64,000 nt of DNA, taken from positions 251,653 through 315,652 of the forward strand of contig NZ_CH724125.1 of assembly GCF_000153345.1 (NCBI RefSeq), written 5' to 3'. The DNA is from Neptuniibacter caesariensis. GTDB lineage: Bacteria > Pseudomonadota > Gammaproteobacteria > Pseudomonadales > Balneatricaceae. Below, piece by piece: positions 1-8,609 of the stretch. The translations under genes were made by a program, and so were the position numbers. The stretch's first letter is position 1, and every line of letters begins with the position of its first letter. Below the pieces are notes generated by a model. The model was not told where the DNA came from. It made no database searches and saw nothing but the letters and a program-made list of their open reading frames with translations.

Positions 1-2
1 TT

Positions 3-1394
3 AGGGAAACCCCGTTAAATGATGAGCAGTTAGAGTACATAAGCCATGCACTTAATGCCGGTGGTGGTCTACTCACCATTATTTCAGACATTCTGGACTT
101 TTCTAAAATTGAGGCGGATAAGCTTGAGCTAATACCGCAGCCCTGCCAGATTGCTGCGCTACTATCTGAACTGACTCAGCTGTTTAAGCTAAGGGTCGAA
201 GAGAAATCGATACAATTTGACAGCCATATTGATAGTTCTGTTCCTGAGTGGATCCAACTAGACGGTCAACGTTTACGTCAAGTGTTACTTAACCTGATAG
301 GTAATGCGGTTAAGTTCACCGATTATGGCAGAGTCAGTGTCCTGGTAACTTCAACAGATCAAACTTTATCATTTGAGGTTAAGGATACCGGGTCTGGCAT
401 ACCACAAAGTGAGCAGGCAAAAGTATTTTCAGAGTTCGCAACGATTGATTCTCAAGCAAGGCTACACCCTCAGGAAGGCACAGGGCTGGGCCTGGCTATC
501 TCTCGTAAGCTTATAACGCTGATGGGAGGTGAAATAGGCTTTACCAGTGAGGAAGGAGTGGGAACCAGCTTTAGATTTACACTACCTCTAGAGATCGCAG
601 AAGCCCAGCCTCCTGCGGATACACAACATAATCTTTCCCTGAAAGGCACGGTCTTAGTTGTTGATGACAGCGCAACAAATCGCCTTGTCGCTAAAACCAT
701 GTTAGATAATGCGGGTGTTGATGTTATCTGCGCTTGTTCGGGGGAGGAGGCTATTGATTTATACGCTGGAAATAAGGTTGATCTCATACTCATGGATATT
801 TCGATGCCGGGTATGAGCGGTGTTGAGACGTTTCAGTACCTCAAGTCCTCTACAGGTTGGAGAGAAACCCCGGTCATTGCATTCACTGCTTATGCCCAGC
901 TCGAAGATAAGCAAAGGTTTAGCCGTGAAGGCATGCAAGGCCATCTGGAAAAGCCATTAGATAAAACCGTTTTGTTACAGACCGTTTCTCCTTATCTTAT
1001 GCCGAGTAGCGAGTTGGCGCCAGTTTCTTATGATGCGGAACCAGTTGAGGAACAGGTCGATTTGCTTAATGTTGATAAGCTTGATCAGCTCGCCAGAGAT
1101 ACTTCAGAGGATGTATTGCCTGAGTTGGTTGCTGTATTTCAAACTGATGCGAGGACTCGCCTTGAAGCTTTAGAGGCGACTGACATCGATATGGATGAGA
1201 CCAGACGGCATCTTCATACTTTAGGAAGCAGTGGGGCGCTTTATGGACTATCGGTGCTTTCGGAGCGGGCAAGATTTCTTGAAAGGTGCTGTCTTGATAA
1301 TAAGGATGTTAGCGAAGAGCTGGCGGACTTTGTTGAGTTGGCGGCCGCCAGCCTGGATAACTTGAGCAATCATATGATTGATCGAGCTGGTTAA
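3..1394 (+). CDS. Hybrid sensor histidine kinase, 3' part (SypF-like: HATPase-REC-Hpt)
   Basis: The reading frame is open from the window edge, so the gene starts upstream. The first visible codons encode the end of a dimerisation domain (DILDFSKIEADKLEL); the phosphorylated His lies outside the window. A HATPase domain follows, with an N box (NLIGNAVKFTD), G1 (DTGSGIP) and G2 (GTGLGLAISRKL). Next is a receiver domain (VLVVDDS, phospho-acceptor Asp in LMDISMPGMSG), then a C-terminal Hpt domain with the motif RHLHTLGSSGALYG. REC plus Hpt is the architecture of SypF/RscS-type phosphorelay kinases. It probably phosphorylates the sigma-54 regulator encoded convergently next to it; the two stop codons overlap by 4 nt. 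Domain calls are direct; the partner is inferred from position and the syp precedent. Confidence 0.9.
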   Translation, partial: RETPLNDEQLEYISHALNAGGGLLTIISDILDFSKIEADKLELIPQPCQIAALLSELTQLFKLRVEEKSIQFDSHIDSSVPEWIQLDGQRLRQVLLNLIGNAVKFTDYGRVSVLVTSTDQTLSFEVKDTGSGIPQSEQAKVFSEFATIDSQARLHPQEGTGLGLAISRKLITLMGGEIGFTSEEGVGTSFRFTLPLEIAEAQPPADTQHNLSLKGTVLVVDDSATNRLVAKTMLDNAGVDVICACSGEEAIDLYAGNKVDLILMDISMPGMSGVETFQYLKSSTGWRETPVIAFTAYAQLEDKQRFSREGMQGHLEKPLDKTVLLQTVSPYLMPSSELAPVSYDAEPVEEQVDLLNVDKLDQLARDTSEDVLPELVAVFQTDARTRLEALEATDIDMDETRRHLHTLGSSGALYGLSVLSERARFLERCCLDNKDVSEELADFVELAAASLDNLSNHMIDRAG

Positions 1395-2842
1395 TCTTTA
1401 TTTTGATCTGCTTCTTTCCAGCTATTTCGTTTTCTGTAGATTGTTGCAGCGCTAACCTGTAAATAGTGTGCTGCTGTCGGAATATTGCCGCCACACAGAT
1501 CGATCGCACGTTCAATGACTTCACGCTCAACTTCAGGCATAGGGCGTATTAATTGCGATAGTTGCTCGCCTGCTGTTAGATCAACATCTGTCTGTATAGG
1601 CGCTTGCTGCGGTGTGACAGGTTTTAATACCGTGCTGGAAATCGGCTTTGCGGATTGGCTAAAGCCATCAAGTGGGGCTGGAAGCATGCTTTGTGTCACT
1701 TCTTTGCCGTTATGAAGCACGACAATGTTGCGGACAACATTCTGTAATTGCCTTACGTTGCCAGGCCAGTCGTAATTACTCAGTATCAGCTCACACTCTA
1801 CATCGAAGCCTTTAAAGTCTTTAGCTTCCTCTTTGGCGTACTGTTTAAGAAAACTGGTCGCAATTTCAATGACATCGTTTTCCCGCTCGCGAAGCGGTGG
1901 CAAATGAATAGGCAGCACGTGTAGTCGATAGTAGAGGTCTTCTCGAAAATTCCCCGCTTGTACTTCGGCGAGTGGATCTTTGTTGCTCGCGCAGATGATA
2001 CGTACATCGACCTTTTCAGTTTTATCGCTGCCGACCTTTTGTAAGGTGCCAGTTTGTAGGAAACGCAGAAGCTTTGATTGTAATGCGAGCTCCATTTCAC
2101 AGATTTCATCCAGGAACAGTGTACCGCCTTGTGCTGCTTTGGCAGCACCATCGCGATCCTTTACTGCACCTGTAAATGAGCCTTTTACATGGCCAAATAT
2201 TTCACTTTCGATTAAATCTTTAGGAATAGCGCCGCAATTGAGCGCGATAAATGGAGCTTTCTGGCGTTCGCTACGCTGGTGGACTGCTTCAGCACAAACC
2301 TCTTTACCTGTTCCGCTCTCGCCAGTGATGAAAATGGTCGCTTTTGAGCTCGCAGCGCTATCTATTACCTGATACACCCTCTGCATCGGTAATGAGGAAC
2401 CAATAAATCCACAGAAATTATGTCTGTCGATCTCCTCTTTATAGGTTTCGACAATTCGCTTTAATTTCTGGTTATCGAAGGTGTTTTTTAAAGTGGTCAG
2501 TAAACGATCTTTGCTGAAGGGCTTTACAAGGTAGTCTCTGGCGCCAAGCTGCATTGCTTCAATTGCAGTAGTCATAGAACAGTCACCCGTTGTGACTATC
2601 ACTTCGATCTGGAGCTCTTGATCATTAACCTTCTGAAGAATCTCCAGGCCATTCATATCGGGTAGGGAAAGGTCCAGGAGTATGCCATCAAACTGTTCAC
2701 TGGACATGGCAGCTAAAGCTCCTTGCCCTGTCTCTTCATGGTGAATTTGATAGGCCATGCCGGTCAGATAGCTACGGTAAACAGCCGCCATTGAAACATC
2801 ATCTTCTACTAACAAGATCCGGTTCGCCGAAGGTACAGGCAT
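1391..2842 (-). CDS. Sigma-54-dependent response regulator, NtrC/LuxO family (SypG-like)
   Basis: 483 aa. Receiver domain at about 7-120 with the acidic pair VEDD and phospho-acceptor Asp57 (LLDLSLPDMNG). AAA+ domain with Walker A GESGTGKE (174-181), the sigma-54 contact loop GSFTGA at 221-226 (the usual form is GAFTGA), and Walker B LFLDEI near 243-248. A Fis-type helix-turn-helix lies at about 440-475, ending IYRKRNSW as in LuxO/SypG proteins. It should activate sigma-54 promoters after phosphorylation. Eight such promoters with a shared palindromic upstream element lie between 8 and 26.3 kb, so it is the likely activator of the polysaccharide locus. The A-to-S change in the GAFTGA loop is conservative. 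Confidence 0.93.
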   Translation of the reverse strand: MPVPSANRILLVEDDVSMAAVYRSYLTGMAYQIHHEETGQGALAAMSSEQFDGILLDLSLPDMNGLEILQKVNDQELQIEVIVTTGDCSMTTAIEAMQLGARDYLVKPFSKDRLLTTLKNTFDNQKLKRIVETYKEEIDRHNFCGFIGSSLPMQRVYQVIDSAASSKATIFITGESGTGKEVCAEAVHQRSERQKAPFIALNCGAIPKDLIESEIFGHVKGSFTGAVKDRDGAAKAAQGGTLFLDEICEMELALQSKLLRFLQTGTLQKVGSDKTEKVDVRIICASNKDPLAEVQAGNFREDLYYRLHVLPIHLPPLRERENDVIEIATSFLKQYAKEEAKDFKGFDVECELILSNYDWPGNVRQLQNVVRNIVVLHNGKEVTQSMLPAPLDGFSQSAKPISSTVLKPVTPQQAPIQTDVDLTAGEQLSQLIRPMPEVEREVIERAIDLCGGNIPTAAHYLQVSAATIYRKRNSWKEADQNKD

Positions 2843-2943
2843 AGGAAATCCTCTCCAACCAAAAAACTTCCTCTTAGCCTATGCTACAGGGTATGGTGTG
2901 ACAAGTAAGTTATTGAGAAATAGCCTTTTAAAGGTAATAAACA

Positions 2944-4446
2944 ATGGTCCAGTGTATAGCTGAATGGCACATAAAAGCGCACTTAGAAGATGCTCGACGC
3001 GTTCGCGAGGAGATGGTTGAGGTTTTAAGTAGATCTGAAGTGCCAAATAAAGATGCCTTTCTGTTAGCCAGTGCTGAGCTTATTGTAAATTTAAGCCGTT
3101 ATCCTGAGCCAAAGCCGACAGACATCATTATGACTCTGAGCAGAGATGAGTATTTCTGGTGGCTGGAGCTTAAAGATAATGGGCCTAGTTTTAACCGTTT
3201 CAGTCAGGATATTCTCAATCCCGATACGCTTGAGGCCGCAGAGAGCGGCATGGGGCTTAAGTTACTCGCGCAGATGTTTCCTGATATACGCTACATCCCG
3301 GCCTGCTATCGAGAAGACGCTTACAATCTGATGATGCTGCGTATGCCTACCGGTGATGCAAATGCCTCTGAACTAACGGTACTGATTGTTGATGATGATC
3401 CCAGCTACCGCTCGGTTCTGGGAGCCTACCTCGCTGAAGGATACAGGGTTATAGATGCGGTTTCGGTGTCTGATGGTTTTGATAAAGCCCTCCGATATCT
3501 CCCTGACCTGGTGATCTGTGACCTCTTAATGCCAGAACTACCCGGCACCGTTCTTTTTGATCAGCTATCGCACATTCCGGATGTGGCTGATACTGCATTC
3601 ATCTACGTATCCGGTTGTGAAGATGAATCACTCATAAGCAGAGCACTGACAAGACCTATCGATGATTTTCTGACTAAACCTGTCGTTAAATCACGCCTCA
3701 TCAATACCATGGAGCGGGTTGTTCATCGTCGCAGATTTTTAAAAGATCAGATTCAATTAGAGCTAGAGCAAAAGGTGACCTTAGGCTTAAAGCCGCATTT
3801 GCCCGAGCAAATTCCCGGCTATGACATACAGCTACGTAGCTTTAATCCTGAGGCTGGAGGAGGGGATCTGGTCCAGCTCCATGAAGGTGAAAAGCAAAAT
3901 ATCATACTGATGGCAGACCTGATGGGGCATGGTTTATCTGCCAAAGGATATGTCTATGCGCTAGCGGGTTACCTTCGAGGGCTCTTTTCTTCTTCGGTTG
4001 ATCAAAGTATCGATTTGAGTGACTTATTAAAACGTCTTTCATCTTGTTTTGATGAAGATAAAGTACTCAAAGAAACACTTGCCACTCTGATTGCTGTGAA
4101 TCTGAACAAAGAGGGGGAAATTGAATGGGTGAATGCAGGGCAGCCTTATCCCTTTTTAATCGATGAGCAAGGTGCACGTGAGATCCGCGTTGATGGACCC
4201 TTGCCTGGCTTGGGTATTTCGGGCTATCAATCCTATAGGCACCCACTCGAAGCGGGAGAACGTTTGCTAATCTATTCAGATGGTTTCAATGATGCCGCGG
4301 TGAAGATCCCAGGCAACCTGTTATCCGCGATTGAAGATAGCCACAAAATGCCACTATCTTCAGCAGCCGATTGGATTCTGAAGGCGCGCCTCGACTTTTC
4401 ACAACTTGATGATGACTTAACCATTATTTTAATAGAGAAGCAGTAA
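2944..4446 (+). CDS. RsbW-like kinase / receiver / PP2C phosphatase (SypE-like)
   Basis: 500 aa in three parts. Residues 1-135 are an anti-sigma-type HATPase: N49 in the N box (AELIVNLSRY), DNGPSF, and G box SGMGLKLL. Residues 145-265 are a receiver with IVDDD and phospho-acceptor D193 (ICDLLMPELPG). Residues 285-500 are a SpoIIE/PP2C phosphatase with GGGDLV, MADLMGHGLS, YSDGFNDA and DDDLTII. Vibrio fischeri SypE has this arrangement and phosphorylates or dephosphorylates the STAS protein SypA according to receiver state. A STAS partner lies at 7706-8002. Divergent from the SypG-like gene and abutting the SypD-like gene tail to tail. Function by family is strong; the direction of switching here is unknown. 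Confidence 0.9.
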   Translation: MVQCIAEWHIKAHLEDARRVREEMVEVLSRSEVPNKDAFLLASAELIVNLSRYPEPKPTDIIMTLSRDEYFWWLELKDNGPSFNRFSQDILNPDTLEAAESGMGLKLLAQMFPDIRYIPACYREDAYNLMMLRMPTGDANASELTVLIVDDDPSYRSVLGAYLAEGYRVIDAVSVSDGFDKALRYLPDLVICDLLMPELPGTVLFDQLSHIPDVADTAFIYVSGCEDESLISRALTRPIDDFLTKPVVKSRLINTMERVVHRRRFLKDQIQLELEQKVTLGLKPHLPEQIPGYDIQLRSFNPEAGGGDLVQLHEGEKQNIILMADLMGHGLSAKGYVYALAGYLRGLFSSSVDQSIDLSDLLKRLSSCFDEDKVLKETLATLIAVNLNKEGEIEWVNAGQPYPFLIDEQGAREIRVDGPLPGLGISGYQSYRHPLEAGERLLIYSDGFNDAAVKIPGNLLSAIEDSHKMPLSSAADWILKARLDFSQLDDDLTIILIEKQ

Positions 4447-5193
4447 TTACAGTTCCTGATTTAGCAGAACGGTGCTGTCAATTTTCTTTCGAAGCTTAGC
4501 CATCCAGCGGGGAAATGGCTTTTGAAGTCGATAGGTTTCCCGGATGAGTTCTTGTTTCAGGCTGGGCGCATGGCAGTCATTCATAATCACTCCCTGAAGT
4601 GATGCTCCGCTTTGTACAAGGATATCCCGTGCCTCGTCTATCTCTGATTCCGTGGTCCTGCCGGTTAGCACATTCAGTACAGTGGCTTCACTGGCTGCAC
4701 AAATGACGTCAACGGGTAAGCGCTGATGCTCAGGTTCAAACTGATCGCGGCTCATTTGCTGTTTTGAGAACAGTATCGGTTCAACATCACAGATCACCAT
4801 ATCAAAATGGCTGGCACAACTTTCAAAGAATAGTTTAAGCGTTTCCTGATCCCGAAATTCCACACAGTGGCTCGATTTAACGGGGCAGCATAAAAGCAGT
4901 AATCCCGCATGAGCGCTTTCTTGAGCCGCATGCTCCCAGTTACCCGTAAGCGGAAGCCACTCTAAGGGTGAGAGGCCGTGCAGTTCTGCTAACTTGGGTG
5001 TTGTTCGGTTTAGCTCGATTAGCAGAACCCTTTTTCCTGATTCTGCGGCTCTTTTGGCAACAGCAAGTGATAGGAAACTATTGCCAGCCTTATGCTGGGT
5101 GCTACACAAGGTAAACTGTGAGATACCCAGCCTGAGTATTCTGGCATAAATAGTTTCAAGTGCCGCGCTCGATTGTAGATGCTTCATGTTCAT
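4447..5193 (-). CDS. Polysaccharide co-polymerase/BY-kinase-like ATPase with degenerate P-loop (SypD-like)
   Basis: 248 aa, CpsD/CapB/MinD-type fold: P-loop region near residue 33, VLLIELN (Walker A' position) and DMVICDVEP (Walker B). The expected GxGKS/T reads HKAGNS, so the nucleotide-binding lysine is replaced while an earlier 'signature' lysine remains. The C terminus has no tyrosine cluster of the Wzc/CapB type. It is the last gene of the operon sypA-B-C-D-like, 9 nt after the exporter. ATG at 5193 and 5187 are both possible; AGGAG sits about 4 or 10 nt upstream respectively. ATPase activity is doubtful; a structural or regulatory role in export is inferred. Confidence 0.75.
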   Translation of the reverse strand: MNMKHLQSSAALETIYARILRLGISQFTLCSTQHKAGNSFLSLAVAKRAAESGKRVLLIELNRTTPKLAELHGLSPLEWLPLTGNWEHAAQESAHAGLLLLCCPVKSSHCVEFRDQETLKLFFESCASHFDMVICDVEPILFSKQQMSRDQFEPEHQRLPVDVICAASEATVLNVLTGRTTESEIDEARDILVQSGASLQGVIMNDCHAPSLKQELIRETYRLQKPFPRWMAKLRKKIDSTVLLNQEL

Positions 5194-5202
5194 ATGCTCC
5201 TA

Positions 5203-7293
5203 TTACAGTCCTACCAAGTGAGCGAACGAAAATACGGTAAGTGACTCTTGCAGGGTGCTGACAAATCGATACCAGCTACTTTGCTCTTTACCAGGCACAT
5301 AAACCGTATCACCAGCACGAAGAACTGGTAGGCGGCTATAATCACCGGTCTTAGCAAATTCAACCAGGTCAAACAGTCTTGAATGCGCTTCGCCATCAAT
5401 TCTGTTGATGATCATGATGCGATCCTGTAATGCAGTATTTTGTGGGCCTCCCGCTTCTGCGAGTAGATCAAGTACCGTCATGTTGTTGTCAAAGCTATAG
5501 CGACCAGGGCGAGCAACAGAACCTAATACCCTGACTACCGTTTCTTTAGGTTTTTCTAACCAAGCCCGATCGCGTTTAGGAATAAAAATGACATCCTCAT
5601 TCTTCACAATGGGTAGCATGGCTTCATCCCCTGTTTGGAAATAAGTATGTAGATTGAGATGGGTTACCTGGGTAGTGTCGCCTTTACGGTGGGTAATTCT
5701 TACGCTGGCTAAATCCGCCATGCCAGTAGGCCCTTGTGCAGCAGATAGAATATCCAGAAAGTTAAGTTCATTGTTAAATGCATAGCGGCCTGGTGCACCT
5801 ACTTCGCCAAAGATGTAGATCGAGCGGTCACTCGACTGGCGTACCCACTGCGAGCGGTTGTCATTTGGATCCTTTGGTAGTTCAGGGACGACTACGGTAT
5901 CACCCGCTCTGATATGAGGTATCTTGCGAATATCACCCCCTTTATCCAGGAAGCTTTTAAGATCAAAGCTAACAGATTCTGTATTGCCGTTTTTGCGTTG
6001 TTGCAGGATCTGTAGGTGAGCGGTATCTGCGCTAGCAATTGGGCCACCTGCATGGGCAATTAAGTCCATTAGTGTCATCTCCGATGCCCATTCATAGCGA
6101 CCGGGACGATTAACGGCGCCAATGATTCTGACCGCACGGTTTGGATGAACTTTAAGCCAGCTTTTCTCATTCATATCGGTTTTTTCCGGAACAAGAATGG
6201 CATCACCTGGCTGAATGCTAGGCAGTTTGGTGCGGCCCTGGCTATCGACGTAGCCCTGAAGATCAAAGGGTTGAACCTTGCCGTCAGCACGGATGATGCG
6301 GATTTGTCGGGTTTCTGCAAAGCGGGTCGGGCCACCAGCCGTAGCGAGCAGATCATAAAAACCACTCCCTTCACCCATCTCCATCGCACCTGGTTTGAAT
6401 ACTTCACCCATTACATACACGGTTCTTGAGCCGCTTTTTACTTGTTCTGTTGCCTGAGGGATAAAGATGACATCGCCCTGATGAATTTTGGGCATCAGAT
6501 CAGGATTCCCGGTATCCAGATATTCACGCATATCAAATGGGTAAGGCTGGCCTTGATGTATGACACGGATCTGCTCAATACCTGCGTAACGTGTCACACC
6601 ACCAGCACGCATGATCATATCCATCACTGAAGCGTCTTCCTTAAAAGCAAAGGTGCCTGGACGATGTACCTCACCAAAAACTTTGATCGCTTCACCGTCT
6701 TCGCCTGCATCGCCAGAAGCGGTCAGGGTGCGAGCATCAAATTCAACCTGAACATTACCGATTAAGGGAGATGCAGGAATAAAGATGACATCCATTGGCT
6801 CAAGCTTGGGCAGAGAGGATGGGTCACCACTATCAAGGTAGTGTTTATAGTCGAACTCTATAATTCCACTTGAACGCCTAATTTGTAGCTTGTCTAACTG
6901 AGCACCCTGGGCAAGACCGCCGGCACTGTTGATCGCCATCTGGACATTTGCACGTATCGGCATATCAACCGGGCCTGGTTCTTTAACGTAGCCGAGTACA
7001 GTCACGGTGAGCCGTCTTTCTTTGAGGAACAGATCGAACTTACTCAGGTCTTTGTATGCATTACTCAGCTTGCCTGTAAGTACAGTACGTGCCTGCAGTA
7101 GCGACATACCCTGAAGCTTAACTGTGCCGATTTCTGGCAAACTGATTTTACCGTCGTGGTCCAGTTGAAAGCTTTTCTCAAAGGCGCTTTCACCGGGGAA
7201 TTTAATTTGTAATCGGTCTCCGGGTCTTAGCTCGGTAGCAAAAGCTAAGATAGGCATTAGGTATAACAAAATGATTTTGATGAAGGTTTTCAT
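5203..7293 (-). CDS. Polysaccharide export protein, Wza/SypC-like with multiple SLBB repeats
   Basis: About 696 aa. An N-terminal signal peptide (MKTFIKIILLYLMPILAFA) precedes a Poly_export domain (LRPGDRLQIKFPGE) and about six tandem SLBB-type repeats, each of the form VxVxGEVxxPGxYxF...LxxAGG...GDxVFIP. Repeats are seen near VTVLGYVKEPG, IKVFGEVHRPG, VYVMGEVFKPG, VRIIGAVNRPG, IYIFGEVGAPG and VRVLGSVARPG. More SLBB repeats than Wza suggest a long periplasmic barrel. The start is set at 7293 because AGGAGGT lies 8 nt upstream and the signal peptide begins there. ATG overlaps the preceding stop (ATGA), implying translational coupling. Role: outer-membrane or periplasmic channel for the polysaccharide. 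Confidence 0.9.
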   Translation of the reverse strand: MKTFIKIILLYLMPILAFATELRPGDRLQIKFPGESAFEKSFQLDHDGKISLPEIGTVKLQGMSLLQARTVLTGKLSNAYKDLSKFDLFLKERRLTVTVLGYVKEPGPVDMPIRANVQMAINSAGGLAQGAQLDKLQIRRSSGIIEFDYKHYLDSGDPSSLPKLEPMDVIFIPASPLIGNVQVEFDARTLTASGDAGEDGEAIKVFGEVHRPGTFAFKEDASVMDMIMRAGGVTRYAGIEQIRVIHQGQPYPFDMREYLDTGNPDLMPKIHQGDVIFIPQATEQVKSGSRTVYVMGEVFKPGAMEMGEGSGFYDLLATAGGPTRFAETRQIRIIRADGKVQPFDLQGYVDSQGRTKLPSIQPGDAILVPEKTDMNEKSWLKVHPNRAVRIIGAVNRPGRYEWASEMTLMDLIAHAGGPIASADTAHLQILQQRKNGNTESVSFDLKSFLDKGGDIRKIPHIRAGDTVVVPELPKDPNDNRSQWVRQSSDRSIYIFGEVGAPGRYAFNNELNFLDILSAAQGPTGMADLASVRITHRKGDTTQVTHLNLHTYFQTGDEAMLPIVKNEDVIFIPKRDRAWLEKPKETVVRVLGSVARPGRYSFDNNMTVLDLLAEAGGPQNTALQDRIMIINRIDGEAHSRLFDLVEFAKTGDYSRLPVLRAGDTVYVPGKEQSSWYRFVSTLQESLTVFSFAHLVGL

Positions 7294-7691
7294 AAACATA
7301 CCTCCTGAATTGCGTTGCTCTGGCAAAGGTGTTTTACCGCTTTAATGTGCATGTTTTGCTGCATAAGTTTTAGAACGGTTTCCACAGGTTCCAGCGTTAA
7401 CTCGGCCTGCTGATAATATTCCGCTTTGAACAGACGACGGCTTTCTGTGAGAAGTTTTTGGGTCTGCTGGTAAAGGGCAGGGTGCAGTTGTGCTTTCCCA
7501 TAAAGGCTTTGTTCTGTGATGGCTGCTTCACATTCATGCAGTCGCTGTGACAGATGCCAGTGCTCTTGAGGTATTGGGAAGCGTTCAGCAACGCCCCCTT
7601 TACCTTCTTCAACCATGTAGAAGCAGCCTTGGTTTAGCAAAAGGCTAAGTATTAAGGCAGAGTAGAGGATACGATGGTTTGACTGAGACAT
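7290..7691 (-). CDS. Small lipoprotein in syp-type operon (SypB position)
   Basis: 133 aa. The N terminus carries a hydrophobic segment ending in the lipobox LLLNQGC, so it is predicted to be a lipoprotein. The remainder is helical and rich in Gln/Leu, without a domain I recognise and with no clear OmpA signature, although SypB of V. fischeri occupies this place in the operon. ATG at 7691 is preferred over GTG at 7700 because AGGGG lies 8 nt upstream. It is coupled to the exporter gene by a 4-nt overlap. A role in assembling the export channel is inferred from position only. Confidence 0.7.
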   Translation of the reverse strand: MSQSNHRILYSALILSLLLNQGCFYMVEEGKGGVAERFPIPQEHWHLSQRLHECEAAITEQSLYGKAQLHPALYQQTQKLLTESRRLFKAEYYQQAELTLEPVETVLKLMQQNMHIKAVKHLCQSNAIQEVCL

Positions 7692-7705
7692 CTGAGTCAC
7701 CCCTT

Positions 7706-8002
7706 CTAATTAATATCAATGGTTTTATTAATGCGAAGGTGGTTCAGCAACTCGAGGGGCTGGCCATGAACACCAACCAGGCTCAATTTTCGGTTAACCT
7801 CTCGTAAACGCTTAAAAAGAAATACAATAGCGCCAATGCCTGATGAATCGATAAAGTCTGTCTTATTTAAAACGAGAACGACATCTGAGTGGCTTTGAAC
7901 CAGCTCATCAAAACGTGGCTTGAGAATCTCAACTGCCAATGCATCTAATGATCCATCCAGCGCGAGAAAAAGATCGGATTTAACAGTAGCTAGATTAGAC
8001 AT
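7706..8002 (-). CDS. STAS-domain anti-sigma factor antagonist (SypA-like)
   Basis: 98 aa, a single STAS domain with the phosphorylatable-serine motif TDFIDSSGIGAIVF, typical of SpoIIAA/RsbV/SypA. It is the expected substrate of the SypE-like kinase/phosphatase at 2944-4446. In V. fischeri, unphosphorylated SypA promotes biofilm formation. It is the first gene of the operon A-B-C-D and follows a good sigma-54 promoter at 8039-8053. SD-like GGAGCAATCAC precedes the ATG. Confidence 0.9.
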   Translation of the reverse strand: MSNLATVKSDLFLALDGSLDALAVEILKPRFDELVQSHSDVVLVLNKTDFIDSSGIGAIVFLFKRLREVNRKLSLVGVHGQPLELLNHLRINKTIDIN

Positions 8003-8038
8003 GTGATTGCTCCTTATCTGAGTGTTACTAAATAAAGA

Positions 8039-8053
8039 GCAAAGCCTGTGCCA
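8039..8053 (-). promoter_or_regulatory. Sigma-54 promoter of the STAS/export operon
   Basis: On the minus strand the sequence is TGGCACAGGCTTTGC: -24 TGGCAC, 5-nt spacer, -12 TTGC, an exact match to the sigma-54 consensus. It lies 37 nt upstream of the ATG at 8002. Confidence 0.85.
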
Positions 8054-8124
8054 GTGATTAACTTTCTGTTTTTAAAGGAAATTATCTTCTTGTTTTTATT
8101 ATGGGCGTTGTGGTTTATGCGAAA

Positions 8125-8139
8125 ATCGCATTTTGCGAA
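8125..8139 (-). promoter_or_regulatory. Palindromic SypG-type enhancer site
   Basis: Minus-strand sequence TTCGCAAAATGCGAT, matching the TTCKCAAAATGMGAA palindrome found upstream of every sigma-54 promoter in this locus. It lies about 72 nt upstream of the -24 element. Confidence 0.75.
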
Positions 8140-8187
8140 ACAAAATGATATCCCCTTTAACGTCTTTATAATCTACTTAAATATCTC

Positions 8188-8571
8188 TTAGCCAGGCGCC
8201 GCCATTTTCCACCGAGAGATCAGCGTAAATAATAAAATACCCATCAGACTGCATGCATAATCGAACAGATCTAGAGTTCGGCTTGGAATGAAATATTGAC
8301 TTGCTTCTTCAGCCGTGGCGAATACAGTGACGAATAGCGTTCCCCACTGAATATTTGCTCGTCTGTAGCTCAGTGCTCTGTTCTTACTGGCGAGATTTAG
8401 CAGTAATGTAAGGACGCCAAATACAAAAATATGCGCCATTTTATCTCCATAAGGCAGACTTCTGACAAAGCGGAAAATAACGGTATCCTGCTCTGTGTTT
8501 GCCATAAAAAGTATCCATAACAGGAAAATGAAAAAAACAGTGGTTAACAGAGCAGACAATTTTTGTAACAT
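8188..8571 (-). CDS. VanZ-like membrane protein
   Basis: About 127 aa from the ATG at 8571, with four predicted membrane segments. The motif GDKMAHIFVFGVLTLLLNLA and a later EEASQYFIPSRTLDLFDYACSL region match the VanZ family, which often occurs beside bacterial sugar transferases in polysaccharide loci. An upstream ATG at 8628 would overlap the sugar transferase by 19 nt, but it lacks a ribosome-binding site and would add a non-hydrophobic leader. Last gene of the operon beginning at 13529. Biochemical function unknown. Confidence 0.75.
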   Translation of the reverse strand: MLQKLSALLTTVFFIFLLWILFMANTEQDTVIFRFVRSLPYGDKMAHIFVFGVLTLLLNLASKNRALSYRRANIQWGTLFVTVFATAEEASQYFIPSRTLDLFDYACSLMGILLFTLISRWKMAAPG

Positions 8572-8609
8572 CGCTACTTTCTCGTTAGTGGGAGCCTTTA
8601 AATGCTTAA

